Made by a program: the position numbers and the translations under genes. From Arthrobacter sp. KBS0702 (GTDB lineage Bacteria > Actinomycetota > Actinomycetes > Actinomycetales > Micrococcaceae), in contig NZ_CP042172.1 in NCBI RefSeq assembly GCF_005937985.2, forward strand, positions 2,852,001 to 2,916,000: 64,000 nucleotides of DNA, read 5' to 3'. Position 1 is the stretch's first letter. Every line of letters begins with the position of its first letter. A model generated the notes under the pieces. The model saw nothing but the letters and a program-made list of their open reading frames with translations. It did no database searches and had not been told where the DNA came from. This document shows positions 33,883 to 41,976 of this stretch, in pieces.

Positions 33883-34273
33883 AGGGGAATCTTCCTCATC
33901 CATAGGGGCCAGGCGGCACAACCCGAGGTGAGCGGAGCCGCAGTACGCGTGACACGGGGTGCCGGGCATACTTTGACCGGCCGGTCACATAGAAGCCCGG
34001 CGCTTTCGCAATCCCGTGGCAGGACTTCCCGCTGCATCTCTTGGCTGCTATCCCAGCAGTCTGTACAGCGTTTTCTTTAGCCGGCTCTCCCTATGAAAAT
34101 GCCCGCATCACATTTTGCGGGCCCCAACACTTACCAGTCCTGCCTCAAGAATTGGGCAGGAATAAGGGATTTCCGGAGTGGGGGATATTTCAAGTGTAAG
34201 GCATGCAGCGGCGCAGGTACTAACGGAGGGCACACCGGCGGCGGTGAGCTTGCGCACACTGCCGCTTCCGCCC
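33883..34273. other. 391 bp helicase leader and MOSC terminator region
   Basis: No gene is supported. GCCCGC / GCGGGC (34101-34122) and TCCTGCC / GGCAGGA (34138-34161) form two hairpins; read on the minus strand the first ends in ATTTT and probably terminates the MOSC transcript. The remaining ~200 bases are a long AT-richer leader for the helicase gene, which in cold-shock helicases can carry regulation. Confidence 0.5.
34101..34122 (-). terminator. Terminator after the MOSC gene
   Basis: The stem GCCCGC / GCGGGC with a 10-base loop is followed on the minus strand by ATTTTC. It lies about 150 bp beyond the MOSC stop and upstream of the helicase gene. Confidence 0.5.
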
Positions 34274-34927
34274 CTAGCGCGCGAGCCGGCGACTCAGGTT
34301 CTCGAAATACTCGTGGTACTCGGGCTGAAGGCGGATCTCGCCATCGGCGTCGGCGTCCCGCAAGGCTTCCATGTCCTCGAGCGCAGGATCACTGAACCAC
34401 TTCCTGATGGTGACGCCGTGGGTCGGGACAAAGATCCGGTGGATGTGGTCCCCCGCCTGGATGGTGCCCGTCCGGACCACCCGGAGGTAGCTGCCGACCC
34501 GGCCGGCCTCGCCGAACCGCGCCACCCAGTTGGGCACGCCGACCCGCCGCTGAAACGTGGCACAGGGCACCCGGGGCGACGTCACTTCGACTTCGACGTC
34601 GAGCCCGATCTTCCAGCGTTCCCCGATCACCGCGTTGGTGGCGTCAATGCCGGCGACGCGGAGGTTCTCCCCGAAGTAGCCGGGCGGAATGTCGCGGCCC
34701 AGCTCCTCAGCCCAGTAGTCGGCGTCGTCCTGCGAATAGGCGTAGAGTGCTTGGTCCTCGCCGCCGTGGTGGATGCGGCTGGCCTGGATGTCGCCGTGGA
34801 GCCCCAGCCGGTGGACCTTCACCGGACCCTCCACCGGCCGCTTGTCGATCGCGGTCACGCCCACGCTTCCGGAATCGCTGAGCAACTGGTGTACCCGGCA
34901 GACGGCAAGCACGGAAGCGGTGTCCAT
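34274..34927 (-). CDS. MOSC domain-containing protein (YiiM-like)
   Basis: A 217-residue protein with the MOSC core: GLHGDIQASRIHHGGEDQALYAY (about 47-69), GENLRVAGID and the conserved cysteine in VTSPRVPCATFQRR (about 121-134), which binds molybdenum cofactor or transfers sulfur. YiiM-type proteins reduce N-hydroxylated bases. The ATG at 34927 is chosen over the longer frame to 35008, whose leader is unconserved. Confidence 0.88.
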   Translation of the reverse strand: MDTASVLAVCRVHQLLSDSGSVGVTAIDKRPVEGPVKVHRLGLHGDIQASRIHHGGEDQALYAYSQDDADYWAEELGRDIPPGYFGENLRVAGIDATNAVIGERWKIGLDVEVEVTSPRVPCATFQRRVGVPNWVARFGEAGRVGSYLRVVRTGTIQAGDHIHRIFVPTHGVTIRKWFSDPALEDMEALRDADADGEIRLQPEYHEYFENLSRRLAR

Positions 34928-35099
34928 GGCACCAGTGTAGGCCCGGGGGCACACCGGACGCTCCAGCCCAGTTACTTTCCCGCGTGCCCCTGGAGCTGCC
35001 CGTGACACCGGCGTGTCGGCCGCGATCCGGGCCGGGTACCGGAACTAACCGGGCAGGAGGGTCGGGGACGCCGCCCGCGCCGGAACGTAGGATGCTCCA

Positions 35100-36287
35100 A
35101 TGAGCAGTGTTGCAGCAACAGATGTGTCCGATGTCCTGGCGATCGACTCCCTGCTGAGCGCAGACGAGCTGGCCATGCGCGAGAAGGTCCGGGATTTCAC
35201 CACCCAGCGGATCCGGCCGGGCATCGCGCGCTGGTATGACGACGGCGTCTTCCCCCTGGAGCTGGCCCCGGAACTGGGCGAGCTCGGGGTGCTCGGCATG
35301 CATCTGGACGGCTATGGCTGCCCCGGCCGCTCCGCCGTCGAATACGGCTTGGCCGCGATGGAGCTGGAAGCGGGCGACTCCGGCATCCGCACGTTCGTCT
35401 CCGTGCAGGGCTCCCTGGCGATGACGGCCATCCACAAGTGGGGCTCGGAGGAGCAGAAGCAGGAGTGGCTCCCCCGGATGGCTGCCGGCGAGCTGATCGG
35501 CTGCTTCGCCCTGACCGAACCCACCGCCGGCTCGGACCCCGCCGCCATGCAGACCTCCGCCCGCCGCGACGGGACCGGCGACGACGCCGGCTGGGTCTTG
35601 GACGGGGCGAAGCGCTGGATCGGCCTGGCCTCGGTGGCGGACGTCCTGGTGGTCTGGGCCATGACCGACGACGGCGTGCGCGGCTTCCTGGTCCCCGCCA
35701 ACACTCCCGGGGTCACCGCGACGCCTATAGGGCAGAAGCTCTCGATGCGCGCCTCGATCCAGTGCGATGTGACGTTCGACGCCGTCCGGCTGGGCCCCGA
35801 GGCGCTTCTGCCCGCCGCGCGCGGCCTGCGCGGACCCTTCAGCTGCCTGAACGAAGCGCGGTACGGGATTGCCTGGGGCGCGATGGGCGCGGCCCGGGAC
35901 TCCTACGAGGCGGCCCTGCGGTACGCGCAGGAGCGGCTGCAGTTCGGCAGGCCGCTGGCCGGATACCAGCTCACCCAGGAAAAGCTGGTGAACATGCTGC
36001 TAGAGATCCAGAAGGGCACACTGCTGGCGCTGCAGCTGGGCCGGCTCAAGGACGCCGGGACGCTGCGGCCGGAGCAGATCTCGCTCGGCAAGCTGAACAA
36101 CGTTCGGGAGGCGATCACGATCGCCCGCGAGGCCCGCACCATCCTGGGCGGGAACGGCATCACCCTGGACTACTCGCCGCTGCGGCACGCCGCCAACCTC
36201 GAGTCGGTCCGCACCTATGAGGGCACCGACGAGGTGCACACCCTGATCCTGGGCCAGCACATCACGGGCCTGGCCGCCTTCCGCTAG
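35100..36287 (+). CDS. Acyl-CoA dehydrogenase (glutaryl-CoA dehydrogenase-like)
   Basis: A 395-residue flavoprotein. It contains CFALTEPTAGSDPAAM (about 135-150, FAD and substrate contacts), RWIGLASVADVLVVWA, FSCLNEARYGIAWGAMGA and, near the C-terminus, the catalytic base Glu374 in TYEGTDEVHTLILG. The arginine in NEARYGIAWG is typical of glutaryl-CoA dehydrogenase, which oxidises and decarboxylates glutaryl-CoA to crotonyl-CoA. It would thus serve lysine or aromatic catabolism, with electrons passed to ETF. No partner genes are adjacent. Confidence 0.9.
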   Translation: MSSVAATDVSDVLAIDSLLSADELAMREKVRDFTTQRIRPGIARWYDDGVFPLELAPELGELGVLGMHLDGYGCPGRSAVEYGLAAMELEAGDSGIRTFVSVQGSLAMTAIHKWGSEEQKQEWLPRMAAGELIGCFALTEPTAGSDPAAMQTSARRDGTGDDAGWVLDGAKRWIGLASVADVLVVWAMTDDGVRGFLVPANTPGVTATPIGQKLSMRASIQCDVTFDAVRLGPEALLPAARGLRGPFSCLNEARYGIAWGAMGAARDSYEAALRYAQERLQFGRPLAGYQLTQEKLVNMLLEIQKGTLLALQLGRLKDAGTLRPEQISLGKLNNVREAITIAREARTILGGNGITLDYSPLRHAANLESVRTYEGTDEVHTLILGQHITGLAAFR

Positions 36288-36314
36288 GGCGAGCGGCCGC
36301 GGGTTCTTCGGGCG

Positions 36315-37100
36315 TCAGGCGGAGAAGCCGCCGTCGGCCTTGACCAGCTGGCCGGATACCCAGCGGCCCTCGGCCGAGAGCAGGAATGCCACCGTCCCGG
36401 CCACGTCCGCGGGGGTGCCGAGCCGTCCGCCGGGCTGCTGCCGGGCCAGTTCTTCGCGCAGCTGCGCGTCCATCCAGCCGGTGTCGACCGGGCCGGGGTT
36501 GAGCGCGTTGGCGCTGATCCCTTGCGGACCCAGCTCCCGCGCCGCGGCTATCACGATCCGGTCCAAGGCGCCCTTGGACGCCCCGTACGGGAGGTTGAAC
36601 GCGGTGTGGTCGCTGGTCAGCGCCACGATCGCGCCGCCTTCGGCCGGAGCCTGCCGCGCAAACGCCGCGATCAGTTGCCAGCTAGCGCGGGTGTTGACGG
36701 CGAAGTGCCGCTCAAAACTCTCCAGGGAGGTGTCCAGGATGCCGGAGTCCACGGATTCCGCGTGGCTGAGTACCAGTCCCTGCAGGGCGCCGGCCTGGTC
36801 CGGGACCGCGGCCATCAGCCGGTCCACGGCCTGCGGATCCTCGAAGTCGGCGGGCACAGCCACCACGGCTGCGCCGGTGGCCTGCAGTTCGGCGGTGAGG
36901 CGCTCGACGTCGTCCGGCTGGGCGCCCCAGGGCATCCGGGTGTCGTAGTCCTGCCAGTAGGTGAGCACCAGGTCCCAGCCGTCGGCGGCCAGCCGCCGCG
37001 CAATGGCGGCGCCGAGACCCGCGAGCCGTCCGACGCCGGTGACCAGCGCCGTCCTCCGCTGGACCGTGGCCGGGGCGGGATAACCGGGAGTCTGCGTCAT
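36315..37100 (-). CDS. SDR-family oxidoreductase
   Basis: A 261-residue short-chain dehydrogenase. TALVTGVGRLAGLGAAIARRL (about 17-37) is the NAD(P)-binding loop, with a slightly unusual GxGRxxGLG form. VNTRASWQLIAAFA, VALTSDHTAFNLPYGASKGAL (catalytic Ser, Tyr-x3-Lys) and NALNPGPVDTGWM complete the family set. The true start is the ATG at 37100, because the open frame continues upstream into the glycosyltransferase gene in another frame. It lies 5 bp after that gene and is cotranscribed with it. The substrate is unknown. Confidence 0.88.
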   Translation of the reverse strand: MTQTPGYPAPATVQRRTALVTGVGRLAGLGAAIARRLAADGWDLVLTYWQDYDTRMPWGAQPDDVERLTAELQATGAAVVAVPADFEDPQAVDRLMAAVPDQAGALQGLVLSHAESVDSGILDTSLESFERHFAVNTRASWQLIAAFARQAPAEGGAIVALTSDHTAFNLPYGASKGALDRIVIAAARELGPQGISANALNPGPVDTGWMDAQLREELARQQPGGRLGTPADVAGTVAFLLSAEGRWVSGQLVKADGGFSA

Positions 37101-37105
37101 ACGCT

Positions 37106-38536
37106 TCAGCCTAGCCGGGCCGGTGCGGCGGCAGGTTCCCGGAGCGGCGCCAGCGCTGTGTACGCGTCGAAGGCCTGGGCCAGGGACCCTCGGCGCAGGG
37201 CGAGCTGCCAGCACAGCAGGAGGGCCAGGGCGCAGCAGACCCCGGCGCTGGACGCCATGATCCAAAGCCCGGGCGTCTGGATGTTGAGGTCCTGCGCGCC
37301 GAGGGCCGCGCCGATCGTCTTCGGTGAGAAGAGGAACACGAGCACGGAGACCCCCAGCACACCGCCCATCAGCCAGCGGGTTCCGCGGTAGCGGGACGGC
37401 ATTTCGCGCAGGGTCCAGGCGAAAGCGGGAAGGATGACAGCGACCCACACCCAGTGGTGGGACCAGGAGACGGGGCTGATCAGCAGCATGGTGAGGGCGG
37501 TCGTCGAGATGGCGACCACCCGTGCGCCCTGCTCGCTCGCGGATTTGATGATGCCGGCCGCCAGTGCGACCACCAGCAGGCTCAGCACCAGCCAGGGCGC
37601 GGTCACGGCGTCCTCGGGAACGCCGAAGTGCAGTAGTGCGCCCTTGAGGGAGAGATTGTCGACGTAGCCGGCCCCGCCGATCCGCGAGGTGTCCGGCAGG
37701 ACCCGGAGCCAGAACTGCAGGGACTCGGCCGGGCGCAGCAGCGCGCCCAGCAGGACGGTGGCGAGGAATCCCGCACCCATGTTCAGCAGGCCCCGCCAGT
37801 CCTTCCGGACCAGGAAGTAGAGCCCAAACACCAGCGGGGTCAATTTGATGCCCGCGGCGACGCCCACCAGGAACCCGCTGCCGGGGATGCCATGGGCCCA
37901 GCGGGGGTTCCGGGCCAGCAGGTCCGCGGCCATCAGGCCCATCAGCAGGATGTTGATTTGTCCGAAGGCCAGGGTTTCGCGCCAGGGGCCGAGGTTGAGC
38001 ACGGCCAGGAGCAGGCCGGCGGCGGCCCACCGGTTGCCGGGGGAACGGAAGGCGGCGCGCCAGTCCGCCTTGGCCGTCCAGTAGCGGAGCGCGCGGATCG
38101 TGACCCAGGCCGCCGTGAGGACGCCTGCGGTATTGAACAGGTCCAGGGCGGACTTTTCCGGCATCCGGGCCAGCAGGCTGAAGAGCAGCGCGGCGAAGGG
38201 CGGGTAGGTGAACGGCAGCCCGGGTCCTCCGGCCCAGTCAACGTTGCCTTCGTAGAGGTCCGACGCCGCTGCGCCCGCGTCGTTGAGGATCTTCCCGCCG
38301 TACCAATAGACGCTGAAGTCCAGCCCCTGTTCACCCCAGACGGCCAGCCAGTGCCACACCGCGAAGGCGACGACGGCCAGGCCCAGCGGAAACAGGGCGG
38401 CGGCGAAGGACTGGCGGAGGGGACGGCGGCTCTTCCGGCCCGGGGCCGGTGGCGGGGCGGCCCGGTTCCCGGACGGCGGGGCTCCCCGGTTCGCGGACGG
38501 CGGGGCGTGCGGGCTTTCGGCGTCGAGCAGTGACAT
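37106..38536 (-). CDS. GT87-family membrane glycosyltransferase (DUF2029)
   Basis: A 476-residue polytopic protein with about ten hydrophobic segments. It carries GLDFSVYWYGGKIL with the acidic residue after helix 1, GLPFTYPPFAALL, TLAFGQINILLMGL and PVSWSHHWVWVAV. These are features of the GT87 alpha-mannosyltransferases, which use polyprenyl-phosphate-mannose to build lipoarabinomannan-type glycans. Residues 10-40 are a Pro/Ala/Asn/Arg repeat (APPSGNR, APPSANR) that looks like a slippage-prone linker. It is a paralogue of the GT87 gene at 40693-41970. Confidence 0.88.
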   Translation of the reverse strand: MSLLDAESPHAPPSANRGAPPSGNRAAPPPAPGRKSRRPLRQSFAAALFPLGLAVVAFAVWHWLAVWGEQGLDFSVYWYGGKILNDAGAAASDLYEGNVDWAGGPGLPFTYPPFAALLFSLLARMPEKSALDLFNTAGVLTAAWVTIRALRYWTAKADWRAAFRSPGNRWAAAGLLLAVLNLGPWRETLAFGQINILLMGLMAADLLARNPRWAHGIPGSGFLVGVAAGIKLTPLVFGLYFLVRKDWRGLLNMGAGFLATVLLGALLRPAESLQFWLRVLPDTSRIGGAGYVDNLSLKGALLHFGVPEDAVTAPWLVLSLLVVALAAGIIKSASEQGARVVAISTTALTMLLISPVSWSHHWVWVAVILPAFAWTLREMPSRYRGTRWLMGGVLGVSVLVFLFSPKTIGAALGAQDLNIQTPGLWIMASSAGVCCALALLLCWQLALRRGSLAQAFDAYTALAPLREPAAAPARLG

Positions 38537-38628
38537 GTGTGGATCCCCCCAATATTTGCTGCAGCGGACCTGGGCGCAGCGCGCCGGCGGCGGCTGCGCC
38601 GGTCCCCGCCGTTCATCCTACCGAGTGG

Positions 38629-39981
38629 TCAGGCCGGGACCGGGACCCTGGCCTTCTGTCCGGCGTCCTTGCGGATAGTCGCACTGATGACGGCGGCGAT
38701 AGTGCACATCGCCGCGGCGGCGAACCAGGCGTAGGTGTACTGGCCGGTGGCGTCCCGGATGGCCCCCGCGGCCAGCGCCGCCGCGGCCGCGCCGAGCTGG
38801 TGGGCGGCGAAGACCCAGCCGAACACCACGCTGCCGTCCGCCCCGAACACCTGCCGGCAGATCGCGGCCGTCGGCGGGACGGTGGCCACCCAGTCCAGGC
38901 CATAGATGACCACGAAGACGATCATGCTGGGCTGGACCTCGGCGCTGAGCAGCAGCGGCAGGACCAGCAGCCCGATGCCGCGGAACTGGTAGTAGACCGC
39001 CAGGAGGATCCGCGGGTTGAACCGGTCCGTGAGCCAGCCGGAGGCGATGGTTCCAAGGATGTCAAAGATCCCGACCACAGCCAGCAGGCCGGCGGCGGTG
39101 GTTTCGGCCATGCCGTGGTCGTGCGCCGACGGGATGAAGTGCGTGCCGATCAGCCCGTTGGTGGTGGCCCCGCAGATGGCGAAGCCGGCCACGAGTGCCC
39201 AGAAGGTGCGGACCTTGCTGGCGCGCTTGAGCACCTGGAGCGCCCGGACCGCGGCGTTGCGGCGCGGTTCGGCCGTTCCGCCCGGCGTCACCGGCGCCCC
39301 AGCGGTTGGCGGGGCTTCCGGCGTCTCAGGGGTTTCGGCGTCGGTGTCAGCGCCGTAGGGCAGCGCGCCGACGTCGGCCGGTGAGTTCTTCAGGAACTTC
39401 AGCACCAGCGGCACCACGGCCAGCGCGCCGGCGGCGATCAGCAGCGAGGCCTGCCGCCAGCCGGGGTTTTGCGCCAGGGCGGCGATGAAGGGCAGGAACA
39501 CCAGCTGCCCGGCAGCGCTGCCCGCGGTGAGGATGCCGATCACCAGGCCGCGGCTTTTGGCGAACCAGGTGTTGGCAATCGTGGCCGCGAATACCAGTGC
39601 CATGGACCCGGTGCCGAGACCGATCAGCAGCCCCCAGGTCAGCAGGATCTGCCAGGACTGGTTCACCAGCACGGTCAGGGCGCTGCCGGCCCCGATCAGC
39701 ACCAGCGCCACGGAGGTCACGGCGCGGATGCCGAAGCGCTCCATCAGTGCCGCGGCGAACGGCGCCGTCAGGCCGAACAGGACCAGGTTGATACTGACCG
39801 CCGCCGAGAGCACGGTGGTGGACCAGCCGAACTCGGTCTGCAGCGGCACCATCAGCACGCCCGGGGCGGCCCGGAAGCCGGCCGCGCCGACCAGCGCCAG
39901 GAATGCGACGACGGCGACGATCCAGGCGGGGTGAAGCCGGCGCCCGACCGGGCGGCGGGAGGTGGTCCGGGGCGCGCTCAT
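38629..39981 (-). CDS. MFS transporter (oxalate/formate or monocarboxylate-like)
   Basis: A 450-residue twelve-helix transporter. Early residues WIVAVVAFLALVGAAGFRAAPGVLM and the motif-A-like segment ERFGIRAVTSVAL fit the OFA/monocarboxylate branch. The central loop (about 205-245) is acidic and proline-rich. Its start overlaps the HxlR regulator stop by four bases, so the pair forms a regulator-transporter unit: the transporter probably exports or imports a small organic acid or drug under HxlR control. Confidence 0.88.
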   Translation of the reverse strand: MSAPRTTSRRPVGRRLHPAWIVAVVAFLALVGAAGFRAAPGVLMVPLQTEFGWSTTVLSAAVSINLVLFGLTAPFAAALMERFGIRAVTSVALVLIGAGSALTVLVNQSWQILLTWGLLIGLGTGSMALVFAATIANTWFAKSRGLVIGILTAGSAAGQLVFLPFIAALAQNPGWRQASLLIAAGALAVVPLVLKFLKNSPADVGALPYGADTDAETPETPEAPPTAGAPVTPGGTAEPRRNAAVRALQVLKRASKVRTFWALVAGFAICGATTNGLIGTHFIPSAHDHGMAETTAAGLLAVVGIFDILGTIASGWLTDRFNPRILLAVYYQFRGIGLLVLPLLLSAEVQPSMIVFVVIYGLDWVATVPPTAAICRQVFGADGSVVFGWVFAAHQLGAAAAALAAGAIRDATGQYTYAWFAAAAMCTIAAVISATIRKDAGQKARVPVPA

Positions 39982-40505
39982 GCTGCTGTTCCATTCTGCT
40001 GGGCACTCTTTTGGGCTGCGGGGGCGGTGGCGAGGGGTACCGGGTGGTCGGTCCGGGTGAGGCTGTGCCAGCTGGTGTTGTCGGCCGTGAGCCGTTCACC
40101 GCAGGCCGTGCAGCTGTCCGCGGAGGTGGTGCGCTGGCCGCAGCCGCTGTGGACCACGAACATGTGCGCCTGCTCCGACGGTGCGGGCAGGTGCTTTTCG
40201 GCCCAGATCACGACGGCGTTGAGCACCGGAAGCGCGTCCTCGCCCTTCGCCGTGAGCACGTATTCCTGGCGTTGCCGGCCGCCGTCGTCGTAGGGCCGGC
40301 GGCTCAGCAGGCCGGCGTCGACAAGTGCGGCCAGCCGCCGGGTCAGGACGGAGTCCGCCGCACCGAGCCGGGCCTTCATGGCGTCGAAGCGCCCGTTGCC
40401 GAAAAAGACCTCGCGCAGGACCAGCATGCCCCACGGGTCGCCCAGGATATCGAGGCCGCGTGCCATGCTGCAGCTGCGCTGGGACCAGTCGGATCGAAGT
40501 GCCAT
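39978..40505 (-). CDS. HxlR-family winged-helix regulator
   Basis: A 175-residue regulator. CSMARGLDILGDPWGMLVLREVFFGNGRFDAMKARLG (about 12-48) is the HxlR DNA-binding core with the N-terminal cysteine seen in redox- or electrophile-sensing members. The C-terminal 50 residues contain HSGCGQR and SCTACGERL, three cysteines that could form a small zinc-ribbon-like knuckle. It is the first gene of a two-gene operon with the MFS transporter. The ATG at 40505 is chosen; the longer frame to 40664 would translate the intergenic repeats. Confidence 0.88.
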   Translation of the reverse strand: MALRSDWSQRSCSMARGLDILGDPWGMLVLREVFFGNGRFDAMKARLGAADSVLTRRLAALVDAGLLSRRPYDDGGRQRQEYVLTAKGEDALPVLNAVVIWAEKHLPAPSEQAHMFVVHSGCGQRTTSADSCTACGERLTADNTSWHSLTRTDHPVPLATAPAAQKSAQQNGTAA

Positions 40506-40548
40506 ACCCGCAGAGTAGCTGACTCTCTTGAAGAAAGCCACACCTCTG

Positions 40549-40684
40549 ACGGCCGAACGTACACTTGGGGCCCTGTTTTGCGGCCGAACCGGGCCCTCAA
40601 GTGTCCGTTCGCGCGCAGGGACCGGGCCCCAAGTGTCCGTTCGCGCGCAGGGGGCGGGCCCCAAGTGTCCGTTCGCGCGCAGGG
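40549..40684. repeat. Mixed inverted/direct repeat array
   Basis: One inverted copy (40549-40573) faces three direct copies starting at 40591, 40624 and 40656, with a period of 32-33 bp. The shared unit reads GGGCCCCAAGTGTCCGTTCG followed by CGCGCAGGG. The inverted copy can pair with any of the direct ones, giving alternative long stems. It lies between two minus-strand genes: after the GT87 stop and upstream of the HxlR gene. Confidence 0.8.
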
Positions 40685-40692
40685 GGCCGGGG

Positions 40693-41970
40693 TTAGGGGA
40701 GCTGGCGCAGCGCGGCCCGGGAGGGTCGGTAGGCCAGCGCCCAGTAGACCAGCATCGCCATCCCGCAGACCACGCCCAGGCTCGCCACGATGAGCTGCCA
40801 CTGCGTCTGCGGGTCCTTGCCCCACTCCTGCGCCCCGGCCATGACCGCGAGGTACTTGGGGGTCAGGTAGAAGGCGATGACGGACGCGGCCACGATGATC
40901 CAGCCGGCGAGCCGCATCCGACCGTTGCGGGAGGGCACCCGGTGGATCGCGAAACCCATGCAGGGCAGCGCCACGGCCATCCAGACCCAGTGGTGGGACC
41001 AGGACACCGGGCTGATCAGCAGCATCAGCAGGGCAGTCGCGGACACGGCGACGAAGTTCTCCTCCGCCGCGACCGCCCACTTGATCACCAGCGCGGCCAC
41101 GGCGGCCAGGCCGAGCGCGAGCACCAGCCACACCACGGACGTCAGGGTGGAGTCCGGCAGCCCCAGGTGCAGCAGCAGGCCCTTGACGGAGAGGTTGTCC
41201 ACGTATGCCGGCCCACCGATCCGTCCGGTGTCCGGCAGGATCTTGGTCCAGAACGTCACCGACGCCGTCGGCAGTATGGCCCACGCCAGCGCGATCGAGC
41301 CGAAGAACCCCGCGGCCATCCAGCCGAGGGCCTTGAAGTCGCGCCGGACCAGGAAGTACAGCCCGAACGCGAGCGGGGTCAGTTTGATCCCGGCCGCGAT
41401 CCCGATCAGCAGGCCCGCCGGCCAGCGGAGCTCGCCCGCGCGGGACTTTCCGTACAGCGCGAAGTCGGCCAGGATCAGGCCCATCAGGATGATGTTGATC
41501 TGGCCGAAGTCGAAGGTGTCCCGCCACGGCCCCAGCAGCAGGATCGCCGCGGTGCCGGCCAGGGCCACGGCCCGGAACCGCCAGTCCGCGGCAGCGTCCC
41601 GCCAGCGGCCCAGCCCGAAGTAATGCCGGGTCAGCCAGGCGGACACGACGGCGGCCCCGAGCAGCGCCGTGGCAATAAAGACGATGCCGCCGGCGCCCTG
41701 GCCCAGCGTCGCCATGGCGGCGAAGATCAGCGCGGCGAACGGCGGGTAGGTGAACGGCAGCCCGACCCGGGGCGCGTACAGCTCGTTCACGCCGGTCTCA
41801 CCGGCCTGCAGAACGCGGTTCCCGCCGTAGAAGTAGACCTCGAAGTCGTTCAGCAGCGGGATGTAGGCCGAGTACAGCACCACCAGGGCGGCGACGACGG
41901 CGGCAGCGCCGGCCGCCGTCGCGATCCAGCCGCGGGTGGTGGAGGCGGCCGGCTTGGAAAGGGTGGTCAC
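40693..41970 (-). CDS. GT87-family membrane glycosyltransferase (DUF2029)
   Basis: A 425-residue polytopic protein with about ten helices, sharing many blocks with the gene at 37106-38536: GLPFTYPPFAALI, DFGQINIILMGLI, GIAAGIKLTPLAFGLYFLVR, LPDTGRIGGPAYVDNLSVKG and LLISPVSWSHHWVWMAV. The conserved acidic residue is in NDFEVYFYGGN. It probably adds mannose or a related sugar from a lipid-linked donor on the outer face of the membrane. Its short N-terminus lacks the Pro-rich repeat of the paralogue. It lies 6 bp upstream of the metB-like gene's stop in the same direction of transcription. Confidence 0.88.
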   Translation of the reverse strand: MTTLSKPAASTTRGWIATAAGAAAVVAALVVLYSAYIPLLNDFEVYFYGGNRVLQAGETGVNELYAPRVGLPFTYPPFAALIFAAMATLGQGAGGIVFIATALLGAAVVSAWLTRHYFGLGRWRDAAADWRFRAVALAGTAAILLLGPWRDTFDFGQINIILMGLILADFALYGKSRAGELRWPAGLLIGIAAGIKLTPLAFGLYFLVRRDFKALGWMAAGFFGSIALAWAILPTASVTFWTKILPDTGRIGGPAYVDNLSVKGLLLHLGLPDSTLTSVVWLVLALGLAAVAALVIKWAVAAEENFVAVSATALLMLLISPVSWSHHWVWMAVALPCMGFAIHRVPSRNGRMRLAGWIIVAASVIAFYLTPKYLAVMAGAQEWGKDPQTQWQLIVASLGVVCGMAMLVYWALAYRPSRAALRQLP

Positions 41971-41976
41971 CGGAGG

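Noticed and set aside
40549..40684. Possible CRISPR array
   Set aside because: The spacers would be only 3-4 bases and one unit is inverted; no cas gene is nearby.
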